A stretch of 64,000 nt of DNA from Paenibacillus_T sp033239625. GTDB lineage: Bacteria; Bacillota; Bacilli; Paenibacillales; Paenibacillaceae. Shown one piece after another: positions 34,415-42,783 of the stretch. Each line of letters begins with the position of its first letter. Positions within the stretch are counted from its first letter, which is position 1. A program made the position numbers and the translations under genes. Under the pieces are notes generated by a model that was not told where the DNA came from, made no database searches, and saw only the letters and a list, made by a program, of their open reading frames with translations. The stretch spans positions 1 through 64,000 of the forward strand of contig NZ_BTCK01000034.1 of NCBI RefSeq assembly GCF_033239625.1, given 5' to 3'.

Positions 34415-35680
34415 TCATAACAAGATTGAGATCTCTTCCGTATATTTTCGAATCGATACTTCCTTCGTCAAATGATTGACTAGATAAGCTCTCGCCCGCT
34501 CGCTCATGCCGGATGGAATGGCAGAGTCACGTTCGGCCAAGAACCGTTCGATGATCTGTTCAACCTGATCATAGTTGCCTGGTTCGGTAACATAGCCGGA
34601 TGTCGTTTCTTCAATAATAAGACGTGCCTCCGAACCGGGCTCCAGCACGCCTAATATCGGCTTGCCTGCTGCCATGATGCCATACAGCTTGCTAGGAACG
34701 GATACGCCCTTGATCCCTTTCGCATTAATGCACCAGTGGACGTCGCCTGCGTTCAGGCTGTACACCAGATCGGATTTGTCCTGGTAAGGGATGAAGATGA
34801 CGTTATCCAAGCCATGCTCGTTCTTATATTGGACCATCCGATCTCGAATCGACCCTTCGCCTACAAAAACAAAGGCTACATTATCGCGAGCTTTGAATCT
34901 CGCAATGACGGGCATTAGATTTTCCAGATCATAATAAAGGCCCAGGTTGCCGGAATACATAAATACGAATTTGTTATCCAATCCGTACTTCTGCTTGAAC
35001 GCTGCGACCTTCTCATGATCACTAGGCAATGGATAGATTTCCTTCTCATCGATCCAGTTGTTAATGAATACGTGGTTCGGCACCTTCCTGCCCTTGAACC
35101 TGTCTTTCAGCGTATCGACCATATCTCTTCCAACGACAATGACTTTATCGGCCCGGCTGCAGCTGAACTTATCGAACCCCATCATCGCTTTCAAAACCGG
35201 CTTGTTCTGACTATAGCCGACGGCTAACGTCTGTTCCGGATTAAAGTCTTGAATGTTGTAGATGTACTGAGCGCGTTTCATCCATTTGCCCCATACCCCA
35301 AGAAGACCTCCCAGAATGGGAGGCTGCGAAATGGAGTATACAAAGTCCATAGGACCCGCCTTGAACGTCGCGATGAGAGCGCCGTAGAAATAAGCGATTA
35401 TGTTGCGAATGCGGCTCAGCTTATTCTTCTTCGTAAATTCCGGAACTCGGATCCGAATAACCTGCACGCCGTTAATGTTTTCTTTATAAAACATCTTCCG
35501 TTTATAGTCTTTGTCAATAACTCCCGTATAGGAAGGGACGACGCAGATGACGGTGATGTCGAATGTCTGCAGCATGCCTTCCGCCAGCTCCTTCAGAATC
35601 TGGCCGGTGGATGCAACGTCGGGATGGTAATAGTGAGCATAAATGAGCAGTCGGCTCTTCTTAACGATAGGAGATTCCAT
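34415..35680 (-). CDS. Glycosyltransferase family 4 (WbuB-like)
   Basis: A 421-residue GT4 enzyme. The N-terminus LLIYAHYYHPDVASTGQILKEL and the inner YIYNIQDFNPEQTLAVG are typical of WbuB-type fucosyl- or N-acetylfucosaminyl-transferases. The donor domain includes FVFMYSGNLGLYYDLENL, VFVGEGSIRDRM and VSVPSKLYGIMAAGKPILGV. I start at ATG 35680 (GAGAGGGTG upstream) because the longer frame from 35728 would overlap gmd. A fucosyl role fits the adjacent GDP-fucose genes but is inferred. Confidence 0.88.
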   Translation of the reverse strand: MESPIVKKSRLLIYAHYYHPDVASTGQILKELAEGMLQTFDITVICVVPSYTGVIDKDYKRKMFYKENINGVQVIRIRVPEFTKKNKLSRIRNIIAYFYGALIATFKAGPMDFVYSISQPPILGGLLGVWGKWMKRAQYIYNIQDFNPEQTLAVGYSQNKPVLKAMMGFDKFSCSRADKVIVVGRDMVDTLKDRFKGRKVPNHVFINNWIDEKEIYPLPSDHEKVAAFKQKYGLDNKFVFMYSGNLGLYYDLENLMPVIARFKARDNVAFVFVGEGSIRDRMVQYKNEHGLDNVIFIPYQDKSDLVYSLNAGDVHWCINAKGIKGVSVPSKLYGIMAAGKPILGVLEPGSEARLIIEETTSGYVTEPGNYDQVEQIIERFLAERDSAIPSGMSERARAYLVNHLTKEVSIRKYTEEISILL

Positions 35681-35708
35681 ATTTAAGCACCCTCTCTTCC
35701 GGCGCTGT

Positions 35709-36695
35709 TCACCGTGGAGTTGCTGCAATGCTGAGCTGTTGTCTTGCCTTCTCCAGATCGCTGTCGACCATCATTTCGATCAGCTGCTTGAAGCTCACTT
35801 CAAGTTTCCAGCCAAGCTTTTCTTTCGCCTTGGAGCAATCGCCAAGCAGCAGATCGACCTCGGCAGGGCGAACGAACTCAGGATCGATCACAACATAATC
35901 GCGATAGTCCAAGCCAACGCGGCCGAATGCAACTTCCAGCAGCTCCGTAACAGTATGCATTTCACCCGTCGAGATGACATAATCGTCCGGCTCATCCTGC
36001 TGCAGCATCAGCCACATCGCTTTCACGTAGTCACCAGCGAAGCCCCAGTCGCGAAGTGCATCCAGATTGCCCATCCGAAGCTCATTCTGCAAGCCTAGCT
36101 TAATTCGGGCAGCTGCATCCGTTACTTTACGCGTAACGAATTCAAGACCGCGGCGCGGGGATTCATGATTGAACAGAATGCCGGAGCAAGCGAACATGTT
36201 GTAGCTCTCCCGATAGTTCGTCGTAATCCAGTGTCCGTATACTTTAGCAACACCGTATGGGCTGCGCGGATAGAACGGCGTCGTTTCCTTCTGCGGCGTT
36301 TCCACCACTTTACCGAACATCTCGCTGCTAGATGCTTGATAGAATCGTGCGCTTGGCTTAATAAGCCTTACCGCTTCTAGCATATTCGTTACCGATAATG
36401 CAGTCATCTGTGCAGTTGCAATCGGCTGCGGCCAGGAAGCAGCGACGAACGATTGAGCTCCCAGATTGTATACTTCATCTGGATCCGATTGACGAACTGC
36501 TTCGATAAGGGAAGCCAGGTCATTCAAGTCGCCGGAGATCCATTTGATCTTATTCTTGATATGCTCAACATTCTCATAGTTCGGCGTGCTCGTACGTCTT
36601 CTGAGACCATATACTTCGTAGCCTTTCTCGAGCAGAAGCTCTGCCAAGTAAGAGCCGTCTTGTCCTGTTACACCTGTAATTAATGCGCGTTTCAT
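35709..36695 (-). CDS. gmd: GDP-mannose 4,6-dehydratase
   Basis: A 328-residue short-chain dehydrogenase/reductase that turns GDP-mannose into GDP-4-keto-6-deoxymannose. NADP-binding GVTGQDGSYLAELLL, the GLRRR specificity turn, a Ser/Thr-rich QASSSEMFG and catalytic Y-x3-K in SPYGVAKVYG are all present. ATG with AAAGGGG upstream. Its product is the substrate of Fcl, the next gene upstream. Confidence 0.93.
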   Translation of the reverse strand: MKRALITGVTGQDGSYLAELLLEKGYEVYGLRRRTSTPNYENVEHIKNKIKWISGDLNDLASLIEAVRQSDPDEVYNLGAQSFVAASWPQPIATAQMTALSVTNMLEAVRLIKPSARFYQASSSEMFGKVVETPQKETTPFYPRSPYGVAKVYGHWITTNYRESYNMFACSGILFNHESPRRGLEFVTRKVTDAAARIKLGLQNELRMGNLDALRDWGFAGDYVKAMWLMLQQDEPDDYVISTGEMHTVTELLEVAFGRVGLDYRDYVVIDPEFVRPAEVDLLLGDCSKAKEKLGWKLEVSFKQLIEMMVDSDLEKARQQLSIAATPR

Positions 36696-36716
36696 AGAAT
36701 TATCCCCTTTCGATAT

Positions 36717-37655
36717 CTAGATCGTAATCTCGATTTGTTTGCAATACTCGTTATATACGGCGCGAATGCCGGCATCCAGCGGAATGGAAGCCTTCCAGCC
36801 CATTGACTGAATCTTGCTTACATCTACCAGCTTTCTTGGCGTTCCGTCCGGGATTGAGCTGTTGAACCGAAGCTCGCCATCATATTCAACGATCGATTGG
36901 ATCAGTTCTGCCAGCTGCTTGATCGAGATATCCTCGCCTACACCAACATTCACGATTTCGCTGTCTTCGTAGTTATTCATGAGGAACAAGCAAGCATCCG
37001 CGAGATCGTCAGCATGCAGAAATTCGCGGAGCGGCGCTCCCGTTCCCCAAATTTCCACGAACGGCGAACCCGATTGCTTCGCTTCATGAATCTTACGAAG
37101 CAGTGCGGGCAGCACATGCGACGTATTCAGATCGAAGTTATCATTCGGGCCGTACATGTTCGTCGGCATAGCCGAAATAAATCGAGTGCCGTATTGCCGG
37201 TTGTACGATTGGCACATCGTAATCCCCGCAATCTTAGCTATCGCATATGGTGCATTGGTTGGCTCCAACTCACCCGTCAACAAGTACTCTTCCTTCAATG
37301 GCTGAGGCGCATATTTGGGATAAATACAAGTCGAACCAAGGAAGAGCAGCTTCCGGACTTGACTCTGGAAGGCAGCATCAATGACGTTGGTCTGAATCAA
37401 CAAATTGTCGCGGATGAAATCAGCGGGAAATTCATTGTTCGCACGAATGCCGCCAACCTTGGCAGCCGCAAGAAACACATAATCGATATCCTGCTCGCCG
37501 AAAAATTGGAATACAGCATCACGGTCTCTTAGATCCAACTCGCTGCTGGAGCGCGTAACCAGATTCGTATATCCTCTATTCTGTAAGGCCCGCAAGATCG
37601 CGGAACCGACAAGACCTCGATGGCCGGCAACGTAAATTCTAGCCTGCAAATCCAT
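36717..37655 (-). CDS. fcl: GDP-L-fucose synthase
   Basis: A 312-residue bifunctional epimerase-reductase that completes GDP-L-fucose. Rossmann motif GHRGLVGSAIL, catalytic Cys in FLGSTCIYPKYAPQPL, and Y-x3-K in NAPYAIAKIAG, with the family PTNMYGPNDNFD stretch. ATG with AGGTGA upstream. Pairs with gmd 21 bases downstream, so the EPS almost certainly contains fucose. Confidence 0.93.
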   Translation of the reverse strand: MDLQARIYVAGHRGLVGSAILRALQNRGYTNLVTRSSSELDLRDRDAVFQFFGEQDIDYVFLAAAKVGGIRANNEFPADFIRDNLLIQTNVIDAAFQSQVRKLLFLGSTCIYPKYAPQPLKEEYLLTGELEPTNAPYAIAKIAGITMCQSYNRQYGTRFISAMPTNMYGPNDNFDLNTSHVLPALLRKIHEAKQSGSPFVEIWGTGAPLREFLHADDLADACLFLMNNYEDSEIVNVGVGEDISIKQLAELIQSIVEYDGELRFNSSIPDGTPRKLVDVSKIQSMGWKASIPLDAGIRAVYNEYCKQIEITI

Positions 37656-37675
37656 ATCTTCACCTCAAATAAAAA

Positions 37676-38368
37676 TTAATAGGAGTTCTTCGAGCCGAAC
37701 AGTAATAGTACGGTTCTTATCATGATCTTGATATCCAGCCAGACGCTGCGTTCCTTGATGTACTGAAGGTCCAGCTCCACCATCTGATAGAAGGTAAGGT
37801 TGCTTCGTCCGCTTACTTGCCAGAGTCCTGTACATCCAGGAATAACCGTCAGCCGCCTCTTGTCATAAGCGGTGTATTCCTCGACCTCTCTCGGCAGCGG
37901 CGGCCGCGGTCCGACAAGGCTCATGTCGCCCATCAGAACATTCACTAGCTGCGGCAGTTCATCAATGCTCGTCTTGCGAATGAAGCGGCCGATTCTGGTC
38001 ACGCGAGGATCGTGCTTCATTTTGAACATGGCGCCTTCGATTTCGTTCTGGCCCAGCAGACTTTCAAGCAGCTCTTCCGCATTGGACACCATCGATCTGA
38101 ATTTATACATGCGGAACGGTGCGCCATGCTTGCCGACTCGTTTCTGATGGAAGAAGATAGGACCTTTGGGATCTTCCAGCTTGATAATAATCGCTACCCC
38201 AATAAAAACCGGTAGAAGAACAAATATCCCGACAGCGGCTCCGATAATGTCGATAGCTCTCTTCGCAACTAGATACGCCCGTTTGCTGGTGCTTCGCTCG
38301 AGCGCATGCGATGAGTAGTACGCATTGCTTTCCAATGCGACCTCGACTTCATTCCCTTGCGGCGTCAT
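37676..38368 (-). CDS. Undecaprenyl-phosphate sugar phosphotransferase (priming enzyme)
   Basis: A 230-residue polyprenyl-phosphate hexose-1-phosphate transferase of the short type that starts EPS repeat-unit synthesis. One membrane helix at about 33-60 (IIGAAVGIFVLLPVFIGVAI) is followed by the catalytic core KLEDPKGPIFFHQKRVG, MYKFRSM, GRFIRKTSIDELPQLVNVLMGDMSLVGPRPP and PGCTGLWQVSGRS, all hallmark motifs. It lacks the N-terminal multi-helix domain of WcaJ. First sugar (glucose or galactose) not readable. Confidence 0.92.
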   Translation of the reverse strand: MTPQGNEVEVALESNAYYSSHALERSTSKRAYLVAKRAIDIIGAAVGIFVLLPVFIGVAIIIKLEDPKGPIFFHQKRVGKHGAPFRMYKFRSMVSNAEELLESLLGQNEIEGAMFKMKHDPRVTRIGRFIRKTSIDELPQLVNVLMGDMSLVGPRPPLPREVEEYTAYDKRRLTVIPGCTGLWQVSGRSNLTFYQMVELDLQYIKERSVWLDIKIMIRTVLLLFGSKNSY

Positions 38369-38392
38369 TGCCTCGTACCCCTTTCATAGCGA

Positions 38393-39283
38393 TCAAATAA
38401 TATACTTCTTGACTTGCTCACGTTGAACGATCTCGTCCAGCGCTGTCAGCAGGGGTGAGCGAAGCTCATTGTTCTGAAGCGCGAATTCCAGCACTGTCGT
38501 AATAAAGCCCAACTTCTCGCCAACATCGTACCGTTTGCCTTCAAAGTCAAACGCATAAACGCCTTCTTCTTCATTCAGCTTCTGAATGGCATCCGTCAGT
38601 TGGATCTCGCCGCCAGCGCCAAGCTCGTGACGATCAAGGAATTCAAAGATTCGCGGCGTCAACACATATCTGCCCATAATAGCCAGATTAGATGGCGCAG
38701 TACCAAGCGGCGGCTTCTCGACGAACTTCTTCACTTGCACAAGACGGCTGTCCGTCTCGAGCGGATCAACGATGCCATAACGATCCGTCTGTTCGATGGA
38801 CACGGCCTGGACACCGATGACCGACTTCTCCGTACGCTCGTATTGTTCGATTAACTGACGCGTGCAAGGCGTCTCGCTCTGCACGATATCATCGCCAAGC
38901 AGCACAGCGAACGGCTCGTCGCCAATGAAGTTCCGCGCACACCAGACCGCATGACCAAGCCCTCTCGCTTCCTTCTGTCTTATGTAGTGAATCTCTACGT
39001 TCGAGGTTTTCCTTACTTCCTCCAGCAGTCCGAGCTTGCCCTTCTCCAACAGATTGTGCTCCAGCTCGAATGCCGAATCAAAATGATCTTCTATTGCCCG
39101 TTTGCCCTTGCCCGTCACAATAATGATGTCTTCGATTCCAGAAGCGATCGCTTCCTCGACAATGTATTGAATGGTCGGTTTGTCTACGATCGGGAGCATT
39201 TCCTTCGGCATTGCCTTCGTTGCAGGGAGGAACCTCGTTCCCAGTCCCGCAGCCGGAATGATTGCCTTGCGAACTTTTTTCAT
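38393..39283 (-). CDS. galU: UTP-glucose-1-phosphate uridylyltransferase
   Basis: A 296-residue enzyme making UDP-glucose. N-terminal PAAGLGTRFLPATKAMPKEMLP, then VIVTGKGKRAIEDHFD, GHAVWCARNFIGDEPFAVLLGDD and KPPLGTAPSNLAIMGRYVL are the GalU signatures. I start at ATG 39283 with AGGGTGAG upstream. It is the first gene after the structured region 39361-39525 and its terminator. UDP-glucose serves both the EPS and, through ugd, glucuronate; the UgtP-like enzyme at 54.4 kb also uses it. Confidence 0.93.
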   Translation of the reverse strand: MKKVRKAIIPAAGLGTRFLPATKAMPKEMLPIVDKPTIQYIVEEAIASGIEDIIIVTGKGKRAIEDHFDSAFELEHNLLEKGKLGLLEEVRKTSNVEIHYIRQKEARGLGHAVWCARNFIGDEPFAVLLGDDIVQSETPCTRQLIEQYERTEKSVIGVQAVSIEQTDRYGIVDPLETDSRLVQVKKFVEKPPLGTAPSNLAIMGRYVLTPRIFEFLDRHELGAGGEIQLTDAIQKLNEEEGVYAFDFEGKRYDVGEKLGFITTVLEFALQNNELRSPLLTALDEIVQREQVKKYII

Positions 39284-39314
39284 TGCTCTCACCCTGTCCT
39301 TTTCTCTATTTGAA

Positions 39315-39360
39315 TAAAAACACGAGTTAAACCACTTTCCATGAAAGCGGTCTAACTCGT
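39315..39360 (-). terminator. Strong intrinsic terminator upstream of galU
   Basis: Arms 39322-39339 and 39343-39360 pair over 18 bases on the - strand RNA (two positions are G-U there, but mismatches on the + strand), followed by a T-rich run GTTTTTATT. It would stop transcripts coming from the BY-kinase before galU. An operon continuing past it needs read-through or antitermination. Confidence 0.85.
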
Positions 39361-39525
39361 ATTTCTATGCCTATTCGTTTGAGTAAATGGGGCATCTAAC
39401 CCCGCCTCACATCACACCTTCGACAATGCATGTCTAAGGTCATCTGACCCACGGCGTGACCGAGTGCCTACAGTGATAAAGGTTCAGTAGACATTACCTA
39501 AGCACACAAGCAATTTCCTATGACG
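39361..39525 (-). ncRNA. Structured untranslated element between BY-kinase and galU, candidate EAR-like RNA
   Basis: 165 bases with no gene, immediately before the terminator at 39315-39360. On the - strand RNA I see ATGTCTA pairing with TAGACAT across about 60 bases, an inner GGTC-AGAT-GACC hairpin, and a GGGG-TTAGATG-CCCC hairpin, a dense structured layout. In Bacillus the EAR RNA, which drives processive antitermination, lies between epsB (the BY-kinase) and epsC, the same relative place. Context and the following terminator make EAR likely; I have not compared it with the EAR consensus. Confidence 0.5.
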
Positions 39526-40218
39526 CTACTCATTACCGCCGTAATAGAAGTAATAGTCGTCGTTTGACTTGTTTCTGCTGTTGTTATTAAGCACGACGCC
39601 AAGCAGCTTAGCCTTCACATGATCCAGATTGGATTTGGCTTTCGCTACAAGCCCCTTCTTTACTTTGCCTGCATGGACGACAAGGATGACGCCATCACAA
39701 TAGGAGGAAATGATCGCACTGTCGGTAACGGCTAACACCGGCGGCGTGTCGAAGAGGATGACATCGTACGTTTCTCTCAGTTCTGCCAGAAGAGCGACCA
39801 TGCGCTGCGAGCCGAGAATCTCCGATGGATTCGGCGGGATCGGGCCTGAAGTAATAAGCGACAAATTGTCTACGTTCGTGTCACGAATAACTTCTTGCAG
39901 GAGCTGTTGTCCGCACAGCAGACTAGTCAAGCCAACGCGGTTCGTTTGCTGGAACAGCTGATGGAGGGAAGGCTTGCGCAAATCACCGTCAATAAGCAAT
40001 ACCTTCTTTCCTTCCTGTGCGTAGGTCACGGCAAGGTTGGACACCGTAGTCGTCTTGCCCTCGCCCGATTTAGCGGAAGCCACCATTAGTACTTGAACAC
40101 TATGGTCATCAATCGCAGAGAACTGTATATTCGTGCGCAGTACGCGATACGATTCAGAGATAGGCGACTTCGGATTAACCTGAGTAACCAGATGGTTCTC
40201 ACTGCTTTGCTGCCGCAT
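39526..40218 (-). CDS. Tyrosine-protein kinase, CpsD/EpsB-like (BY-kinase)
   Basis: A 230-residue cytoplasmic BY-kinase controlling EPS polymerisation and export. Walker A SAKSGEGKTTT near residue 50, Walker A' LLIDGDLRKP, Walker B ILFDTPP, and a C-terminal autophosphorylated Tyr cluster ending DDYYFYYGGNE. I start at ATG 40218 with AGGTGA eight bases upstream; the GTG at 40230 is overlapped by that site. It needs the Wzz-like activator encoded just upstream (20-base overlap). Confidence 0.9.
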   Translation of the reverse strand: MRQQSSENHLVTQVNPKSPISESYRVLRTNIQFSAIDDHSVQVLMVASAKSGEGKTTTVSNLAVTYAQEGKKVLLIDGDLRKPSLHQLFQQTNRVGLTSLLCGQQLLQEVIRDTNVDNLSLITSGPIPPNPSEILGSQRMVALLAELRETYDVILFDTPPVLAVTDSAIISSYCDGVILVVHAGKVKKGLVAKAKSNLDHVKAKLLGVVLNNNSRNKSNDDYYFYYGGNE

Positions 40219-40948
40219 ATGCACCTTCACCTGCCTTTTGCTTAATGCCGCGTGAACTGCGGGCCTTCATCTCTGACTTATTAATCTTCGAAATATAAGA
40301 GAGCATCGGAAGACCGAGCGTTTGCACAACATCCGACTCCGTTTTAATAGTGTCATCCAAGTAGTCCAACAGAAAGGCAATGCCAACAGAGATCATCAAT
40401 GAAATAATAAAGCTGATAACGATCGTTAACACTGCGCTGCTGTTCACTGGCGCGCCGTTGGCACTCGTATCCGCTTCGGACAAGATCGTGACATTATCGA
40501 CATGCATAATCGATTGGATATTTTCCTTGAAGACCATTGAGACTGCATTCGCAATCTCAGCTGCCCGCTTATATGAGCTGTCAACGACCGTAATGTTCAT
40601 CACCTGTGAATCGTTCGCCGCGCTGACGGTCGTCTTCGCGTTGATCTCACCTGGCGATGCTTGCAGATCCGGATACTTCTCAACAACTTTGTTTAAGATA
40701 GCGGAAGAATGGATAATCTCTTTATAGGAATTAATGAGCATTATATTCGATTGGATGAGAGACATATTCATCACCTGCGTCCCTTCGACTTCAAAGGACT
40801 GACTAACGATCAGCTTGGCATTAGCCCGATAAACGTCTTCCGTGTAGAGGAAGCTTTTAATGCCGGTTATGACGCATACAGCAATCACGATTAACGAAAT
40901 AAGATACATTCTCTTGCGTAGAATATGATAGAAACGCTTTAATTCCAC
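40199..40948 (-). CDS. Chain-length determinant / kinase activator (Wzz, EpsA-like)
   Basis: A 249-residue Wzz-family protein with two membrane helices, at about 17-37 (MYLISLIVIAVCVITGI) and 172-195 (AVLTIVISFIISLMISVGIAF), and an extracytoplasmic helical domain between. The cytoplasmic C-terminus activates the BY-kinase. The start is GTG with GGAGG seven bases upstream. In Bacillus-type operons this gene and the kinase are the first two of the EPS operon. Confidence 0.9.
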   Translation of the reverse strand: MELKRFYHILRKRMYLISLIVIAVCVITGIKSFLYTEDVYRANAKLIVSQSFEVEGTQVMNMSLIQSNIMLINSYKEIIHSSAILNKVVEKYPDLQASPGEINAKTTVSAANDSQVMNITVVDSSYKRAAEIANAVSMVFKENIQSIMHVDNVTILSEADTSANGAPVNSSAVLTIVISFIISLMISVGIAFLLDYLDDTIKTESDVVQTLGLPMLSYISKINKSEMKARSSRGIKQKAGEGAYAAAKQ

Positions 40949-40981
40949 ACGATAACCTCCTGAACTGAACTATAGTTTGTG

Positions 40982-41740
40982 TTACCAGAACAGCAGCTTC
41001 CTGCGTGCCTTGACTGGCGCATCAACGGTAATTTCTTCATTGGCCAACAGACGCCGACTGTTATCCTTCAGACGATTCATCCCCCCTCTGCCAACAACCC
41101 GCTCAGCTAGACGATAAGCTTCACGCAGAGCGAATGTACGGGTGACGCTATTATGAGCGTCCGATGATACAAAATGTATCATTTTGCGTTTGAGTAATTG
41201 CACGGAAAGCTTCTGGATCCTCCGGCTGAATTGCCCTGTAAGTGAATGGGCAGTTATTTGGCACAACGCGCCTTGTTTAATCCATTGTTCGAGCAGGTCT
41301 GGCGTTTCACCAACTTCCTTATTTCGTTCCGGATGCGCGATTACGGGGACAAGGCCGCGGATGGAGAACTCGTAGAGTAAGTCCATTAGGTAGGCTGGCA
41401 CGTGGTTATGAGGCAGCTCAAGCAATATATACTTACTGTTGGCTACTGTGAGTAGTTCGTTGTTCTCCCACTCATCAATCAACCCAGCGTTCACACGTAT
41501 CTCTTGGCCCGCATGAATCGTTACTTGAAGCCCATGCCAGCCAATGAACTCATTCATCTCTTCCACCTGCTGGAGAACAACTTCGCGAGGGGCTTCGTAG
41601 ACGCCATTCCCATGATGCGGAGTTGCTACAATGTGCCGAATGCCTTGTTCGCTTGCCTGAAGCACCATCTCCAGTGCCTCTTCCTTACTGCGCGCTCCAT
41701 CGTCGAGCCCGGGTAAAATGTGCGTATGTAATTCGATCAT
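40982..41740 (-). CDS. PHP-type tyrosine phosphatase, CpsB/YwqE-like
   Basis: A 252-residue manganese-dependent phosphatase that resets BY-kinases. Metal ligands appear in HTHILPGLDDG (residues 4-14), HAGQEIRV, AHPERN and SSDAHNS. I start at ATG 41740 after AGGTGA rather than the GTG at 41749. It is the first gene of the EPS operon and is divergent from the XRE regulator. The coding sequence contains a perfect copy of the operator palindrome at 41166-41180. Confidence 0.9.
   Translation of the reverse strand: MIELHTHILPGLDDGARSKEEALEMVLQASEQGIRHIVATPHHGNGVYEAPREVVLQQVEEMNEFIGWHGLQVTIHAGQEIRVNAGLIDEWENNELLTVANSKYILLELPHNHVPAYLMDLLYEFSIRGLVPVIAHPERNKEVGETPDLLEQWIKQGALCQITAHSLTGQFSRRIQKLSVQLLKRKMIHFVSSDAHNSVTRTFALREAYRLAERVVGRGGMNRLKDNSRRLLANEEITVDAPVKARRKLLFW
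41166..41180. promoter_or_regulatory. Perfect operator palindrome inside the phosphatase gene
   Basis: GATACAAAATGTATC, extended to TGATACAAAATGTATCA, the only fully palindromic copy in the window. It encodes part of the conserved MIHFVSSDAH stretch, so it could be a coincidence of protein sequence, or an internal operator allowing looping with the pair at 41844/41879 about 680 bases away. Confidence 0.4.
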
Positions 41741-41794
41741 ATGCGTCACCTGACTGTGTATTTTATGGATTTGTTATGTGTAACTTAATGATCA

Positions 41795-41893
41795 ATAATG
41801 TTTAAACGGCCGACTTTTTGTCAATAATAGTAAGGTTTATGTCGATACAATTTGTATCCTTTATATCCCTAACTCTACGATACAATATGTAAC
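41795..41893. promoter_or_regulatory. Divergent EPS / XRE control region with two operators
   Basis: EPS promoter on the - strand: -35 TTGACA (41819-41824) and CATTAT-like -10 (41795-41800), 18 bases apart. Operator GATACAATTTGTATC at 41844-41858 lies about 20 bases upstream of that -35. Operator GATACAATATGTAAC at 41879-41893 contains a TACAAT that could serve as the -10 of the XRE gene. The arrangement suggests autoregulation of the XRE protein and control of the EPS operon. Confidence 0.65.
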
Positions 41894-42007
41894 ATGTCAA
41901 GCGTTTTTCATATGTGTTTTCAAAAAAAATGCGACGTTTTGTTGCAAGCGCTGTATTTATTTCTAATCCATATTATTATGAAATTATTGAGTGATAGGAG
42001 GGAAAGG

Positions 42008-42385
42008 ATGGACATCGGAACGCGCATCGCACAACTGCGTGAGCAGCGTGGCTGGACGCAAGAGCAGACCTCTCATTTGTTAGGAATCTCACGTGCTGCT
42101 TTGTCGCATTATGAGAAAAATCGCCGTGAACCTGATACGGAGACGCTTACGAAGTTCGCCGATCTGTTCAAAGTGTCGATCGACTATCTCGTCGGTCGTA
42201 CGAACCGCCAGGAGGTAGTACTTGATTCGGATGTTCGCGACTTCGTGCAAGACGCCGACCGAGTTGAACTCTCTGAGGATGATATATTAGAGAAATTTGC
42301 TCTTAGCCTGGACGGTATGAAATTGTCAGCCGAAGAAGCGAAACGTTTCATCGCCTTCATTCGTGCAGAACGCTCCTTACGCTAA
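42008..42385 (+). CDS. XRE-family transcriptional regulator
   Basis: A 125-residue regulator with an N-terminal HTH_3 domain (about residues 4-58): RIAQLREQRGWTQEQTSHLLGISRAALSHYEKNRREPDTETLTKFADLFKV, and a C-terminal Glu/Asp-rich helical tail (VQDADRVELSEDDILEKF...EEAKRFIAFIRAERS) likely for dimerisation or partner binding. It has no protease or sensor domain. I start at ATG 42008 with AGGAGG upstream; the frame before it is open but covers the operator. It sits divergent to the EPS operon and is flanked by candidate operators, so I infer it is their regulator, and possibly also of the lasso operon. Confidence 0.88.
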   Translation: MDIGTRIAQLREQRGWTQEQTSHLLGISRAALSHYEKNRREPDTETLTKFADLFKVSIDYLVGRTNRQEVVLDSDVRDFVQDADRVELSEDDILEKFALSLDGMKLSAEEAKRFIAFIRAERSLR

Positions 42386-42432
42386 GCCTGCAATACAATA
42401 ACTCACAAACATTAAATAAGGTCATACAGACA

Positions 42433-42460
42433 GCCTATCGCCAATGCGGTAGGCCTTTTC
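42433..42460 (+). terminator. Terminator after the XRE gene
   Basis: GCCTATCGC pairs with GCGGTAGGC (one G-U pair) around CAAT, followed by CTTTTC. Confidence 0.7.
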
Positions 42461-42492
42461 TATCTTGGAGGCATACATTCTCAAGACAAAGA

Positions 42493-42518
42493 AAAAGCCC
42501 CGTCTCCGAGGCTTTTCT
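42493..42518 (-). terminator. Terminator of the small-gene pair
   Basis: On the - strand AAAAGCC pairs with GGCTTTT across about ten bases and is followed by TTCTTTG. It lies 20 bases after the stop of the small gene at 42538. Confidence 0.6.
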
Positions 42519-42537
42519 CCTATTGCTTAAAACGTAT

Positions 42538-42690
42538 TCAGCGCTGCCCTCCAACTCTCTCAAACACTACTCTCAAATCCTCTGGCAGGCGTGTCGGTTC
42601 GATACCAAGCTGATCCAGAAGGGCTCTAACATCCAGTTGCACACGGTCAGACGCTGGGCTTTCTTCTCTTGGGGAATGGATTGGATTCAT
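42538..42690 (-). CDS. 50-residue protein, paralogue of the next small gene
   Basis: ATG 42690 has GGAGAG eight bases upstream and opens a 50-residue frame with a good terminator after it. The protein has a short polar start, then LDVRALLDQLGIEP and a basic helix to the C-terminus. The stretch D-hydrophobic-R-x-x-L-x-QLGI-acidic-P is shared with the next small gene, so the two are related. No database family comes to mind. The size, helical character and place beside the XRE gene recall small antirepressors such as SinI, but there is no sequence resemblance to SinI and this is a guess. Confidence 0.6.
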   Translation of the reverse strand: MNPIHSPREESPASDRVQLDVRALLDQLGIEPTRLPEDLRVVFERVGGQR

Positions 42691-42783
42691 CTCTCCGACT
42701 CTCCTACTTTCTATATTCTCTGTAAATTTTATGTTCTATGTTGTATTGTATATGTATGTACAGAATGAATGGGGCAGTACTTC

